Shown: positions 34,561 to 47,340 of the stretch, piece after piece
Position numbering within the stretch: the first letter of the stretch is position 1
How the letters are laid out: each line of letters begins with the position of its first letter
From: Rattus norvegicus
Lineage: Eukaryota > Chordata > Mammalia > Rodentia > Muridae
Assembly: GCF_036323735.1 (NCBI RefSeq)
Contig: NC_086029.1
Span: forward strand, 54,341,357-54,405,356
DNA: 64,000 bases
Direction: 5' to 3'
Program-made: the position numbers and the translations under genes
The notes under the pieces: generated by a model
What the model was told of the DNA's origin: nothing
Database searches by the model: none
The model's input: only the letters and a program-made list of their open reading frames with translations

Positions 34561-34870
34561 TTAGGTTGGGTTTTATTGCTGTGAAGAGACATTAGGACCA
34601 TAGCAGCTCTTACAAAGGAAAACATTTAACCGGGTCTGGCTTATGTTTCCTAGGGTTAGTTTGTTATCCCCATGGTGACATGGAGACATGAAGACCTGGA
34701 GGCAGGCATGGTGCTGGAGAAGGGCTGAGAGTTCTACGTCTTGATCCACATGCAGCAGAGGGAGGCAGTGTGCCACTGGGCATGGCTTGAGCACAGAAGG
34801 CCTGAGAGCCCCCCCCCCCAGGGCCAAACATTCAAACACATGATGCTATGGGGGCTGTTACTATTCAAAC
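34561..34870 (+). repeat. Rodent interspersed repeat nested in L1
   Basis: TTTTATTGCTGTGAAGAGAC start, GGTGCTGGAGAAGGGCTGAG, end TACTATTCAAACCAGCAGAA. Same family as 18305-18670. It splits an L1 ORF2 fragment. Confidence 0.7.
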
Positions 34871-35374
34871 CAGCAGAATCAAATTAAGTTTCAGTTTCCA
34901 TCATAGACATAGAAAAAAACCACATTAAATTTATATGGAAGCACAAAAGAGCAAACAGCCAAAACGATCTTGGACAAAATGACTATTATAGGAGGCAACA
35001 CTATATTTGATTTCAAGTTATACTATAGAGGCATAGTAATAAAAATACCATGCTAGTGGAATCAAAGGTGACTCAGATGAGTGGAATACAATAGAGGACC
35101 CAAATATAATTCCCCAAGTACAGCTGCCTGGTCTTTGACAAAGTTGTCAAAAATATACACTAGAGAAGAGCATTTTAAAGAAATGGTACTGGGAAACATG
35201 GGTACCAACATGCAAAAGAATGAAACTAGGTCTGTATCTCCTACCCTATACAAAACGACTCCAAATGGATCAAGACTCTACACATCACAACTGATATTCT
35301 GAAACTGCTAAAGGAAAAAATAGGGAGTACCTTTCAACATACAGTTACAGGTATTTGGTTTATATATAGCACTC

Positions 35375-35705
35375 AAGTGGCACATAGAGTTAGTCCTTTA
35401 TTGTCATGACTGTAAGCATGGCAGTCGGCAGGCAGATATGTGCTGGAGAAGGAGCTGAGAGTTCTATATCTTGGTTCATAGGCAGTAGGAGAAGATTGTG
35501 TCCAGCAGGCAGCCAGGAGACTTGAATTCCACAGTGGGCAGTGCTTAAGCCTGGGAGACCTTGAAGTCCACCCTGACAGTGGCACATGCCCTCCAACAAG
35601 GCCACACCTGCTCCAACAAGGTTACAACTCCTAGTAATGCCACTACTTGTGGGCCAAGCATTCAAACACTTGAGTCAGGGTGGGGGAGGGGCAAACCTAT
35701 TCAAA
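35375..35705 (+). repeat. Rodent interspersed repeat nested in L1, 5'-truncated
   Basis: GTGCTGGAGAAGGAGCTGAG, CTCCAACAAGGCCACACCTG and TATTCAAACAAACACAC place it in the same family as 34561-34870. Confidence 0.7.
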
Positions 35706-37740
35706 CAAACACACATTAATGAATTTAAACACCAATTAATCAAACAATCTTATTAAAAATGGCCACAGAGGTAAAAATGTTCTCAAAAGAAGAAATATAA
35801 ATATCAAGGAGTCACTTCAAAAAGTACACAGCATCCTTAACCATCACAAAATAATGCAGGTTTGGATTATTTTACAATTCAGTTTCACCTCAGTTACAAT
35901 GGCTATCATTGTAAACACAAATGTCGTAAAAAAAAAAGGAGTTAATTGTTATACACTATTAGCGGAAGTTGGTTGAAGCCACTTTGGAAATTCATCTGGA
36001 GGTTTCTCAAAAAGTACAAAAAAAAAGGAGTAAAAACTAGAATTATAATAGGAACCAGCTATACTACTTTTAGGGATAACTCCAAAGGATGCTGTAGCAT
36101 ACCGTAGAGAGACCTGCACATCTATGCTTATTGCTGTTCTGTTTATAATAGCTGTGAAATGAAAGAAACCAGATGTCTATCAATTAATGAATTGATACAT
36201 ACAATAATGTGTTTTCAGATATTAAGAAACCTAGAATTATGATCTTTTCAATTAAATGGATGAATCAGTGCCAAGTGACATAATCCAGACCCCAAAGTAC
36301 AAATGCTTCATTCTCTCTTTCGTGTGCAGGTCTTAGTTTTAACTCTGTATTTCTACTTGTTTAAGTTGGAGTGCCTTGGGAAGCCAGGGAAAGAAAAGAG
36401 ATGCTGTATTGGCCTAAGTGCGGAGGGATAGTAAAAGCAAAGAACAGAGGGAGATACTGGGCATGAAAAGAGGTTTAAGATGGCAGTCAGGAAGACATGG
36501 TAAGAGGGCAGGGCACAGAAAATTAGCCTAATACAGGATGGGTAAAGAAAAAAAAGCCATTGGAAAGCCTAGCACTTGTAACCCAAATGAAAAACAGAGA
36601 GAAAAACAAGTCATTATGCATAGCCAGGCAACTCTCATAGAAGCAGTGGGTTAACTAAACAAATTCCCAGTTACAGACATGGGATACATTTATAGGCGTT
36701 GTTCATGGAGGCTCCTGGGGCCACTCAAACTACACAAGTTCTTGGCAGCCCTCTTGGTTACTCACCGCAACTAGAGTCACTCTAGTGACTGAACACACCA
36801 CAACAGACATAAAGAAAGTAAGCTGACACTGAGCTCAAAAGCTCCTGGCTGCTGTTCAGCATTCAAAGTACTGCAATGTGCTGTGCAGGCGAGTGGGGCA
36901 GAAATGGTTCTACTGTCTTATCCAACTGTGAGTCCTGAAAACCACAAAGCCAGGCTGATAGGAAAGATGTAACCACCAGCGCAATAGGGTGCCTATTGGA
37001 GGTAGCAAACCACTTTCCGTTTGGCTTTAATGCCTATTCCACAGGAAGAAAACCATGCATAATATTGTAGACATCGTTAACAACTCATTCCTAGAGAAGT
37101 GATGGGCTCAAGAGAGGGAACTTACTACTGTTTAATTAAATTAACACGGCATCAAACTGCCTTCTAAATACCTGTGTTTCTACACATAGGCAAATGCTAC
37201 TCTTAGCCTTCATCAGATGATTCTCTTCTTGTAGTGAATGTAGACTTCTGGCTTACTCAAGGCATTAAGAATAAGTGAATAACTGAAGGCTCGGTTCTGG
37301 ACAAGACGTTTACACTATCACCTAAAACACTCAGGGAACACTGTAGAAGAGGGGATAGAAAAGATAGGAGAGCTGGGAAGTGTGGTGAATGGCTGAGAAA
37401 TGCCATCCTCTAGATTCTCTAGCACAAATGCAGTCATGAACACTGATCTACTGACACTGGGCCCACAGCAAATGGGCCCTGTTAATAACTAGGCACAGGT
37501 GAAGGAGGAGCTCATGGGGAGCTACCTGTTAGAACCGAACTACTGATTATTAATACATTCTGGAAGAGGGAGACTTCTTGTCTTCAGTTGTATATCCACG
37601 GCTGAGCCCACAAAGTTCCAACAGATAGCTTCATACAGACAGCCCTTGTTAAACTAAGTGGGATGAAACAGTTATGCATGTCAAGGAAAGATTTGTAGAT
37701 GAGAGGGAAAGGGGAGGAGGCAGATGAAGGGAGTGGGTAT

Positions 37741-37862
37741 AGGAAGATAGGAGGGAGGGGTTGGAGATTTAGCTCAGTGGTAAAGCGCTTGCCTAGCAAG
37801 CTCAAGGCCCTGGGTTCGGTCCCCAGCTCTGAAAAAAAGAAAAAAAAAAGGAAGATAGGAGG
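37741..37862 (+). mobile_element. ID SINE with 14-bp target duplication
   Basis: AGGAAGATAGGAGG at 37741-37754 and 37849-37862 flanks an ID element with box A TAGCTCAGTGGTAAAGCG and box B GGTTCGGTCC and an A-rich tail. Young insertion in the last Gabrr3 intron, antisense to the gene. Confidence 0.95.
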
Positions 37863-38701
37863 GGGTCTGGGGCGAAAGTATTCAGTATGTATTCTACCCC
37901 TGTGGAAAACTGTCAAAGAACAAATTTAAGTAATAATAAAAGATTCAGGTGGTACGAACATTGCGTGGCAGGTAAGAGCAGGAAGGTAGATTTCAGAGTC
38001 AAAGGAATAGATGAGTGGTCCCAGTTTACTTCAGGGTCTGCTCCTTGCATTCACCACTCGCTACATTAAAACAGAGCAAACAAGAAAATCTTTCCCTCTG
38101 CACATGATTTCCCCTGTTTGTCTCTCATGCTATAGATTATCCAAATCATGGCTTTCTCCAGTGTTGGTAGGGACCAGTGGTTTTAGCATCACTGGGAGCT
38201 TGTCAAATGTGTAGCCTCTCAGGTTTTACCTCAGTTCTGCAGAGTTAGGCACCAGAGCACTGGTACCGTACATGCACTCTGGTGTCACATGTGGCTGAAA
38301 GCTCCTGGTGTCCTCACACCTGCATCCTCCTCAGGGTGCACATGTGTGTGGCAAGGCGTCATGCAGTTAACAAAAGAAGCAAAAGCTCACGGAGTAAAAC
38401 AAAGTCAGTTACTTTAGGGCTTTGACTCAAAGGACATGAAAGGAAAGACTGAAATTCTTCTTAGAGGCCTTAACTGAAAGTCAGTTCCCTGTGCATCACT
38501 TGCCAAATTATTCTATTTCATCAAAGTCCTGCCTCTCCTGTAAAGCAGCGAAGATTGTTTCTGCACAGCTTAAAAGGGGGACCTGATGTGAAGCTTCAGT
38601 GGAGGATGATGAGTGTGAAAATACATGTTCTCATTAGAAAAATGAAAATATCAAACAATGTTGAGTATGCACAAATGCTTATATGAAAATCTGCACATCT
38701 T

Positions 38702-38920
38702 AGGGCTGGAGAAATACACAGCTCAGCAGCTAAGAGCATTGACTGCTCTTGCTCGGGACCTGCTTTCTGTTTCTAGTACCTGCAAGATGGATTACACTAG
38801 AGTCTGAACCTCATTTCCAAGGGATTTAATGCCCTCTTCTGGCCTCTGTGGATACTGCATACATGTGGTACACACAGCAACATTCATATACAGAAATTCC
38901 TTCTAAGAATCTTTAAAACA
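38702..38920 (+). mobile_element. B3-like SINE
   Basis: GGGCTGGAGAAATACACAGC head, TAAGAGCATTGACTGCTCTT, then ATGCCCTCTTCTGGCCTCTG and a CACAGCAACATTCATATACA end. This is the B2/B3 layout, moderately diverged. Confidence 0.85.
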
Positions 38921-39719
38921 AATGTCTAAAGCCAATGTGAACGCATTTCATTAAAATTATGTATATGTGCACATACAGAGATTGCACAGAAGTTTTCATA
39001 AGAACACGAGACTGGTATTCAAATTATTTGTAAAATACAGTAGTCAAAAGCAATAAATATATTTTATTAAGTCATGTAAAATAAAAACCTGATCAATTTT
39101 AAAGTACAAAAGATACCCCACTGCCAGGACATTATGGAAAGAAGACCCCTCATCTCGTTCTAGTATTCTTCTAAGTGACAAAGAGAAAAAAAAATCATGT
39201 TATTGGTTGAGAACAGAGACTTTACAGTCATAGGCACAAAAGCTAACTCTGAGCCCTTTAACTCTTTGACTTTGGCTGCAGTATTCTTTCCCTCTGTGAA
39301 ATGAAGGTGAGAAAACCTAGACCTTTCAAGGTTGGCACAAAAATCAAATCACTAAAATTTTTAGGGGTTGGCATAATGCCAATAGAAAATGAATGCTTAA
39401 AACTTTCTAGCTATCACCACCATCACCATGATGACTGTCACTGTTATCATCAACAATTAGAAAAGAAGTAGTTGATACAACACCTTCTTCTTTTAAGGGG
39501 GCAGAGTCAGGGGACCAATCCATACCAAGAAGAATCTTTATGTGAAAACGCCTCAGAGAGAGTGAGTGAGGATGCTGAGGAAAGCAGCTAGCATTGAGCA
39601 GAGATTAAAGTTCATTCTCACAATCCTGCTGACCTGACCCTTGCCAAGGTGTTTGGATTTAATGCAAGGGTTTGACCAACTGTAAGAAGCCTGCTAAAGA
39701 AGCTCGTCTTTGGGATGTT

Positions 39720-40078
39720 TACTGCTAATTGTCATTTTGACAGAATGGAGAATCACTTTCCAGATGGGCCCCTGGGCCTATCAGTAGGTAGTTCTCTTAA
39801 TTAGGTTGTTTGAGGTGGGAAGCCAGTTCCACTGTGGGTGGCACCATTCCTTGGCTAGGATCCCACATTATATAAGCAAGAGAGAGGCAGCAGCTTGCAT
39901 TAATTGTTCTCTGCTTCCTGGTGGTGGGTAAAATATGAACAGCTGCTTCAATCTCTTGCTATGGTGACTTCCTCCACTGTGATGGACGGTACCCTTGCAT
40001 TGTTAGCCAAAATAAACCCTCTTTCCTGGAAGCTGGTTTTGTCAGGGTATTTTGTCACAGCAACAGGGAAAGTCACCA
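39720..40078 (-). repeat. Rodent interspersed repeat next to Gabrr3 exon 8
   Basis: Reverse-oriented member of the family at 9865-10185: GTGGGTGGCACCATTCCTTGGC, CCAAAATAAACCCTCTTTCC and GTCACAGCAACAGGGAAAGT. Its edge lies about 48 bp from the exon 8 donor at 40124-40125. Confidence 0.65.
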
Positions 40079-40125
40079 AGCCTAGCACTTTCTGAAAGAA
40101 ATTGACATTCAACACAAAGCTGTAC

Positions 40126-40322
40126 CTTTCCCCTCCTGTTGAGCTGCTTCCACTCTTCCACTGTGGTGAGGTAATTCACGGCTGCATACTCAATGACTGA
40201 CAGAAACACGAAGAGGGAGCTGACCCACATGTACACATCCACTGCCTTCACATATGACACCTGGGGCATAGAGGCGCTCACACCAGTGACGATTGTGGAC
40301 ATGGTGAGCACCGTGGTGATTC
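40126..40322 (-). CDS. Gabrr3: Gabrr3 exon 8 (M2 pore helix and M3)
   Basis: Exon of 197 bp. The acceptor CTGCAG|GAATCACC completes a Gly codon split with exon 7, and the donor AAAG|GTACAG is phase 0. The peptide ITTVLTMSTIVTGVSASMPQ is the bulk of the M2 pore helix. VSYVKAVDVYMWVSSLFVFL plus SVIEYAAVNYL is the M2-M3 link and M3, and VEEWKQLNRRGK starts the cytoplasmic loop. All are typical of GABA-A-rho channels. Confidence 0.97.
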
Positions 40323-41024
40323 CTGCAGTTCAAGAAGAATGAAAGACAAACTCAGTGCAGAGCATTCCAGTTTCTGGATCACCACCATGTTTCTCTTAAG
40401 AACAAATAACAATCCAGGGTTCTAGAGTTGGAGTGAATGGTTGCATGCTAGCTCTGGACATCAAAGGGTTCTCATAGGACTTTTCTCTCTACCACTATGT
40501 CTTGTTGCTGCTGCCCACAGCTCACACCTAACATCCTTCCATCTAGAAACCCCAGACCCAACATGTGTGAAAGCCTGTCTTTCAGTGGACAACCTCTGAT
40601 TATCCTAGTAAGGTAAACACGTGGTCAATTTAAGGAATTCTTCTTGGAAAGAAATGACAAGCCCATTTTCAGTAACCACCTCTAACTTATCTAATAACTA
40701 CTGCGTGTAAGAAGTTGCTTTTGTCTAACTTTACTCTTTCATGCTGCAAAGGGGCTTCAATGTCTTGGTTGATCTTAAGTACTAGTGAAGACTGCTGTTC
40801 TTTACATTTTTCTTGCATCAAGAATTCTAAGGAGCCATCGTTATTACCTCCTTTGAACCCTACACTTCAACTCAGTGTGTGAGTATTACTGTTGGAAGTT
40901 CTTTCTGAGCAACGGGTAAATGCCAGTCATTACTCCTCACCTACTCTGTCACTGTTTCCTTCTCTTTCTTCCTCTTCTCTAGAATCTAGAAACCTCCCTC
41001 TTCCTCTCCCTCCTCCCATTTAAC

Positions 41025-41116
41025 CCTCCCTCTCCCTCTCCCTCTCCCTCTCCCTCTCCCTCTCCCTCTCCCTCTCCCTCTCCCTCTCCCTCTCCCTCTC
41101 CCTCTCCCTCTCCCTC
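41025..41116 (+). repeat. (CCCTCT)n hexanucleotide array
   Basis: About 15 near-perfect CCCTCT units, preceded by a 45-bp imperfect pyrimidine tract. In the Gabrr3 transcript it reads as (AGAGGG)n, a pure purine tract. Confidence 0.97.
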
Positions 41117-42514
41117 CCCCCCTCTCTGTATGTATGTGTGTGTGCAGGCGCTCATCTCTCTTTTCTTTCCTCTCTTTGGTCTCTTCTATGAGCATTCCAG
41201 GTGAAGAGTTGGGCGTCCCAGAAGACAATGGGGGAAGTGACTCAGATTTTAGTAAAACACTAGCTATGAGAGCTATTCCATCTCTACCCTAATTTCTCGG
41301 AAGAATGTTGCTGGAGTGATGTCTGGAGAGAAGGTACCATACTGTAAATATTTGAAATGCACACTGGCCGCAGTAGTTTTATTGTTAACTTCACACCAGG
41401 GAAGTACAAATGAAATTCTTAGTGAGTTTATGAATTGCGGGGAGTCTCCAACAGCAGGAAGAGGGCTGTGATTTACTCTTAACTGAGAGATGCTTTCACC
41501 AAGAGGCTTCTATCCTCTCTACAGGATGCTGTGAAGTGCTCCTGTACAGGAGCCCCAAGTCAAATACAATGGCAGCTCCACAGAGCCACTGCATCTCAAA
41601 TGAAGTTTTAGCTTGTATAACAAAGCACAGTACATCATGGTAGCTAGATAGTTACCCCAGGGGTGGGGGGATCCAGAATCTCACCTCAACACCTCAACAG
41701 TGATTTGACTTATAAACTCTATTCTAGCTCTTAACAATAAGCAAAGGTACTGCCTCATTCAATCTCAGGTCTCCAGGCAACAATAATAAAAATAAGTAAG
41801 TAAGTGAATGAATGCGTTCAACAGCAAATAACTCACATACAGCTATATACTGTGTCCATGCTTGGCTCCAAAACACACTTGTTGCACAAACATGGAGATG
41901 TGAATTTTTATTAATGTATTGCAAACAGCTGAAACCAAGATTATAGCTTAAAAGTGGTTTGCTTCAATCAGATATTTACCTCCCATGTACTTTGATAAAC
42001 ATTGGTCATAGATTACAAAAATGAAATATATGCTGAGAATAACAGAGTGATTGGCCCACATTTTGTCAGGAACACGATTCAGATTTCTGTTACTGCTAAA
42101 CCTGTGATTTTAGCATAACTACTGTCTCTCATTTTAGACCTGGAAGGGAATTCCCTTTGTTTATGTGATTATAAATCGATTTCCATATATGGTAGATCTC
42201 TGAGGCAAGATGCTACAACATACTGTGAGACTATGTGAAGAGGTTAAAAGGTACTTTGCACTTTCAATGGGCCAGAGGAGTTAATCCATCCTTCTAGGAA
42301 CTAAGGGAGTCCTGAGCTTCACTCCTGTAGAGTAACTTCTATCAGTAGTCTAAAAAAATTAAATATCTTCTCATTTTATAAGATGTGGAACATAGAACTT
42401 TAATATTTTTCAACAGACAGCAATTTAGACTTAGTAGATAAAATAGTGGTTTAGAAAAGTTGTAAAGTAATGTAAGGTATGAGTGTATACCAGAACCATT
42501 GACTATCTGGATTA

Positions 42515-43690
42515 ATAAAACAGATGCTGGCAAGTATGTGGAGAAATAAGAATACTCCTCCATTTTTGGTGGGATTGCAAACTGGTACAAACACTCTGGA
42601 AATCATTCTGGAGGTTTCTCAGAAAATTGAATGTAGTGCTACCTGAGGACCCAGCTATACCACTCCTGGGCATATACCCAAAAGATGCTCCAACATACAA
42701 CAAAGACACATGCTCCACTATCTTCATAGCAGCCTTATTTATAATAGCCAGAAGCTAGAAAGAAACAGATGCCCTTCAACAGAGGAATGGATACAGAAAA
42801 TGTGGTACATCTACACAATGGAGTACTACTCAGCTATTAAAAACAATGACTTCATGAAATTTATAGGCAAATGGGTGGAATTAGAAAATGTCATCCTGAG
42901 TGAATCAACCCAATCACAAAAAAGCACACCTGGTATGTACTCACTGATAAGTGGATATTAGCCCCAAAGCTCGAATTACCCAAGATACAATTCACAGACC
43001 ACTTGAAGTTCTAGAAGAGGAACAACCAAAGTGCAGATGCTTCAGTCCTTCTTAAAAGGGGAAACAAAAATATTCATAGGAGAAGATATGGAGACAAAGT
43101 TTGGAGCAGAGACTGAAGGAAAGGCCATCCAGAGGCTGCCCCATCTGGGGATCCAGCCCATATACATATAGCCACCAAACCCAGACAATATTGCTGATGC
43201 CAAGAAGTGCATGCTGACAGGAACCTGATATAGCTGTCTCTTGGGAGGCTCTGTCAGAGCATGACAAATAGAGGCAAATGCTAGCAGCCAACCATTGAAC
43301 TGAGACTGGGGTCCCTATTGGAGGAGTTAGAGAAAGGATTGAAGGAGCTGAAGGGATTTGCAACCCCATAAGAACAACAATACCAACCAACCAGAACTCC
43401 TGGGACTAAACTACTACCCAAAGAGTACACATGGACAGACTCATGGCTCCAGCTGCCTATGTAGCACAGTACGTCCTTGATGGGCACCAATGGGAGGAGA
43501 AACCCTTGGTCCTGCCAAGGCTGGACCCCCAAGTATAGGGGAATGTCAGTGCTGGCAAACAGGAAGGGTGGATGGGTGGGGGAACACCCTCATAGAAGAA
43601 AGGGGAGGAGGATGGGATAGGGGGTTTATGGATGGGAAATTGGGAAAGGGGATAACATTTGAAATGTAAATTTAAAAAATCCAAGAAATA
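42515..43690 (+). mobile_element. 5'-truncated L1 (ORF2 C-terminus and 3' UTR)
   Basis: Well-preserved rodent L1 sequence: ACAGATGCTGGCAAGTATGT, GGTGGGATTGCAAACTGGTA, CCTGGGCATATACCCAAAAG, GCAGCCTTATTTATAATAGC, ACTCACTGATAAGTGGATAT, then a 3' UTR ending near GAAATGTAAATTTAAAAAA. Stops break ORF2. Target duplications were not found by eye. Confidence 0.9.
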
Positions 43691-45329
43691 AACCACCAGT
43701 ATCTATATTTGCCAGAGAGGAGTTAGGTATTAATCATTTTCTCTTACAAGGATGTTTGGACTGAGTAGTTTACCAGTCCTTATTTATTTTAATCACAGTA
43801 CATATTTTCATTGCATAACATCAGCAATAACACTAATGATAAAATTAAGGAGAGAGTGGGGAGGAGGAATTGTTGGATAGGGGAGTAAATGGTAAGATAA
43901 CTGGCATAAATTCTTAGAGCAATAGAAGTGGAAACTGGGACGATTAGAGACACATTAAACACACCTATTATGTCCCGAGCCATCCCTTGGAAACACATTC
44001 ATCTTGACAAATGGTATTCCTTGCAGATCCATTAAACTGAACATCCCAATAAAAGGGTTTTGAGTCACACGAACTGACCATTTAGTCAAGGGAAGGTCAT
44101 ATATTGCATTAGGAAATTACATTCCCACCTACTGATATCATTATGCATAGTTAGAAAGATGTTATGAGAAAATATTTAGCCAGGCCATTTGACTCAGCTC
44201 CCCTGAGCCCTCGCAGTTTCACCGTATTAACTTTTAAGCACATGCGTGGGTGAATTAAGGGCAGTCTGGGGAGGATTCTTCATGTCTTCATTTTATTGGC
44301 CATCATTGGCCAGGCACGGTGAATCAGTTCATTAACCATGATGACAGCAGTAGGCTCACAGACATCACTTGTTGGGACTTCTGACTTTGTTAACCCCTTC
44401 AGTGAAGTGCTAAAAGTAGTTTTACTGAGGGAGGGGTGGTCTTCATTTGTCTTCATGTAAGAAGGCATTTTTTTCCCTATAAGAACTATTTCCTACAGGC
44501 ATAACTAGAAGGACAAAAATGGAACACATGAGGGGAAGATATGAACTATATATCACAGCACCCCTCAGTGGCCAGAAGCACCAATTTCTATTCTGAGTAC
44601 CGGAGTCTAGTGGTTGTCATTAGAGACTGGTTAATTTCTCTTGCATGTGTGCACTAATTTAAACCATTTCCTATGGTGAAATGTGAAGTTTATGCAATAT
44701 TTTTACAAGCCAAAGAACAAAAGCTATTTCGAGGAACACTATCAGTTATAGGAGTCAAGAGAGAACTAGACAATGAACTTGATCATCCATTGGTTTTTTA
44801 TTTGTGGCATTGCTGATCAGACGCAGGGCTTTACACATCCACTGTTACCTCTCTCTAAACCTCCCCTCTTTCTCTTCAGTGAAATGCCAGTTTTATTCAA
44901 AAGGTCAAGGCAAAAACCATCATGCTCATTGGAGTAGTATTTGGTACTGATTTTCTTAAACCTGGACTGCTCACTCTATCACATCAAGTGAAAGAACAAG
45001 GCTGTTGATTGTTAACCATGTGAGCCTCACCTTCAAGTCTGCGGTAGAATGCTGCCAGACTTACATATGTTATTGTGAGCCTCCTACTCCTCAATTTTTA
45101 TGAGGAATTAATGGAAATATCAATCCTTTTTTTCTGATGTTACACAGTAAATTGCAGGAATCTTTGAGAGATCTGGAGGTTACTCTGTAAGATACTGCTT
45201 TTTAAGTATCCAAGCCTGTGGGTGAAAGATCTGTTCACAGTACAAAATAGACCAGTGGGTTCTCCTCAGACAGTCTCAGATTCTACACTATAACTATCCT
45301 GAGCTATTTAATAAGACCAGATTTCTCAC

Positions 45330-47340
45330 TATTTTCAGGGAAAATTTAGTACAACACCCTGAAGAAATCGATAGGACCACTTGTCTGAATATAACACCTG
45401 GAATTCCAAACTACTAGGAGAAAACATAGAGGAACACTTCAAAGCATTGGTATAGAAGATGAATTTTTGGATGACATTCCCAAAGCACAGGAAATAAAAG
45501 CAAAAATAGAAAAAAGTACCTAACTTAAACTAAGAAGGACTGCACGGGTAAAAGAAAAACACAGTGACCAGACTACCTACATAATGAGAAAATATTTTTA
45601 TTCACTAACCCATAAGTTTGACAATGGAATCATAACCAATTCCATTAAAAGCTCAACAAAATAAGTAATCTACTTTTGAATGAGCAAAGAATATGAGTAC
45701 ATACTTCTCCAAAGAAGAAATTGATTTTTGTACAAATTGTGAAAAAAATGCTCAAATCCTTTGTACATATTGGAAATGCAAATCCAACTACAACCCCAAT
45801 TAATATGGCCAACAAGGGCACACACACACATATAAACACACAAACACACATACACAAACACACACACATACACACACACACACACACATACAAAGAGAGA
45901 GAAACAAAGACAGACACACACAGAGACACACAAAGACACTAAGAAGTTTATGAAAAGCAGTATGGAAGCTCCTCAAAATACTAAAAATAGATTTATTATA
46001 CAATCTAGCTACCTCACATCTGCACATATGCCAGAAAGAAACAATAGCAATATATCAGTGAGACAACTACACACGGATGTTAATTGATAAATAATTCAAA
46101 ACAACTAAGATCTGCAATGCTCAGCCTAGCTCCTTATCAATATATATGTGGACGAGGGCTACATTTATCTGTAGGAATGAGGATGAGAATTAGAATTTAG
46201 CAAGGTTGAAAATTCTTTTTGCAGCAAGTGGAGACATTACAGTAGGCCACAACTGGTCAAAATGAAGACAGCTGACATAGGTGTGCAGCCTCAACTGATA
46301 CATCTAAAACAACTCCTACCACTAACTCTCAGGAAACATTAAGGAAAAGGGAAAACTCTAAGAGCCAGTGGACCTGGATGTCTACTTCAGGATTGTGTTG
46401 TCTATATAGGACAGGGAATCTGTACCCACTAAATCGGAATAATATGGCTACCTATATTAGAACAATGACAACACCAGTTGCCAACAGAGATGGGTCAAAT
46501 TTTACAAAGGCCTCACCCTTAGAAGAAAAACTAAAGGCATTAAATGCTTACTGAGAGAAGGAGAATCAGTCTTTTATAGGGATGAGTTCCCTAAGTAATT
46601 GTCCAGTATAAAGTGTCAACCCTAAAAATATATACACAAAATGTACTCAATAGTACATTTATATATCTATGTGCATATTCATGTAGCAATAACAATTACA
46701 GGAAAACCAAAACAACAGAGACAATACATAAAAGGAGAATTTGGGGGCAAAGGAAGGGAAACAATGTGTGGTGGGGAGTAGAATATGGTCGTAGTGATTG
46801 AAAAATGATCAAAATGTACACAGTAAAAGTGTCATAATGAAGCCCATTAGTTTGTGCCATTAATAAATGCTATAAAATGAAAAGATAGACATATGAATGA
46901 AAATTTCTCATATACAGAATGAAGTACTATGGGTCCTAAAAGTGATAGCCTATCAGTTGTAGCAAGTGGATGGGACTGGAAGATGCTATGTTAAAGGAAG
47001 TAAGTCAGAGCAGACAGAAAAGTTCCACACAGTCCCTCAAGTGTTGAAGTTATTTAAAATGTTAGCAGTATTAATAATGTTAATTATGAGGGTGGGAAGG
47101 GTAAGGGGACGTAGAGATACAGAGAGGCTAGTAGTGGGTTGATAGTTACAAGCAAAGTGGGTTTTCTGCCACACTGGGGGCTATAGTTTGCAACAGTTTA
47201 CAGTACAGCATGTTAATTTCTAGGAATTCAAAAGCACCAAGCACTAAGCAATGATGAGGTGGCAATGTCAATTACCTAATTAGATCAATAAACACTATAG
47301 CCATGTTTTGAACTGCTACCCTGTGCGTTCTAGAAACTGC
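45330..47340 (+). mobile_element. Old mammalian L1 with a nested Lx-type L1 3' end
   Basis: 45330-46090 and 46840-47340 read as degenerate old L1 ORF2 end and 3' UTR (for example ACTTCTCCAAAGAAGAAATT, TGGATGGGACTGGAAGATGC). 46100-46830 resembles a rodent Lx 3' UTR (GTCCAGTATAAAGTGTCAAC, GGAGAATTTGGGGGCAAAGG), suggesting a later insertion. Confidence 0.6.
45818..45940 (+). repeat. CA-rich / AGAGACA low-complexity array
   Basis: ACACAC units with TA, AA and GAGA interruptions, ending in an AGACACACA pattern. Confidence 0.93.

Larger units (their letters stand above)
34060..36450 (+). mobile_element. Old L1 ORF2 fragments interrupted by two nested repeats
   Basis: Degenerate L1 ORF2-like blocks (for example AGCACAAAAGAGCAAACAGC, CAAATGGATCAAGACTCTAC, TTTATAATAGCTGTGAAATG) occur on the same strand at 34060-34560, 34875-35375 and 35700-36450. 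They are separated by two copies of another repeat. Many stops and indels. Confidence 0.65.
31232..40125. other. Gabrr3 last intron
   Basis: Intron of 8.9 kb. It contains two ID SINEs, a B3 SINE, an old L1 carrying two nested interspersed repeats, TC/GT and GATA-type microsatellites, and a repeat ending close to exon 8. The stretches 31,240-32,430, 32,570-32,970, 36,460-37,730, 37,870-38,690 and 38,930-39,710 hold nothing I recognise. Confidence 0.7.

Noticed and set aside
40986..41228. Open frame with a long Gly-Arg repeat
   Set aside because: It is only the translation of the (CCCTCT)n array in an intron.
45645..46027. Cys-Val rich open frames
   Set aside because: Translation of a CA-rich array inside an old L1.
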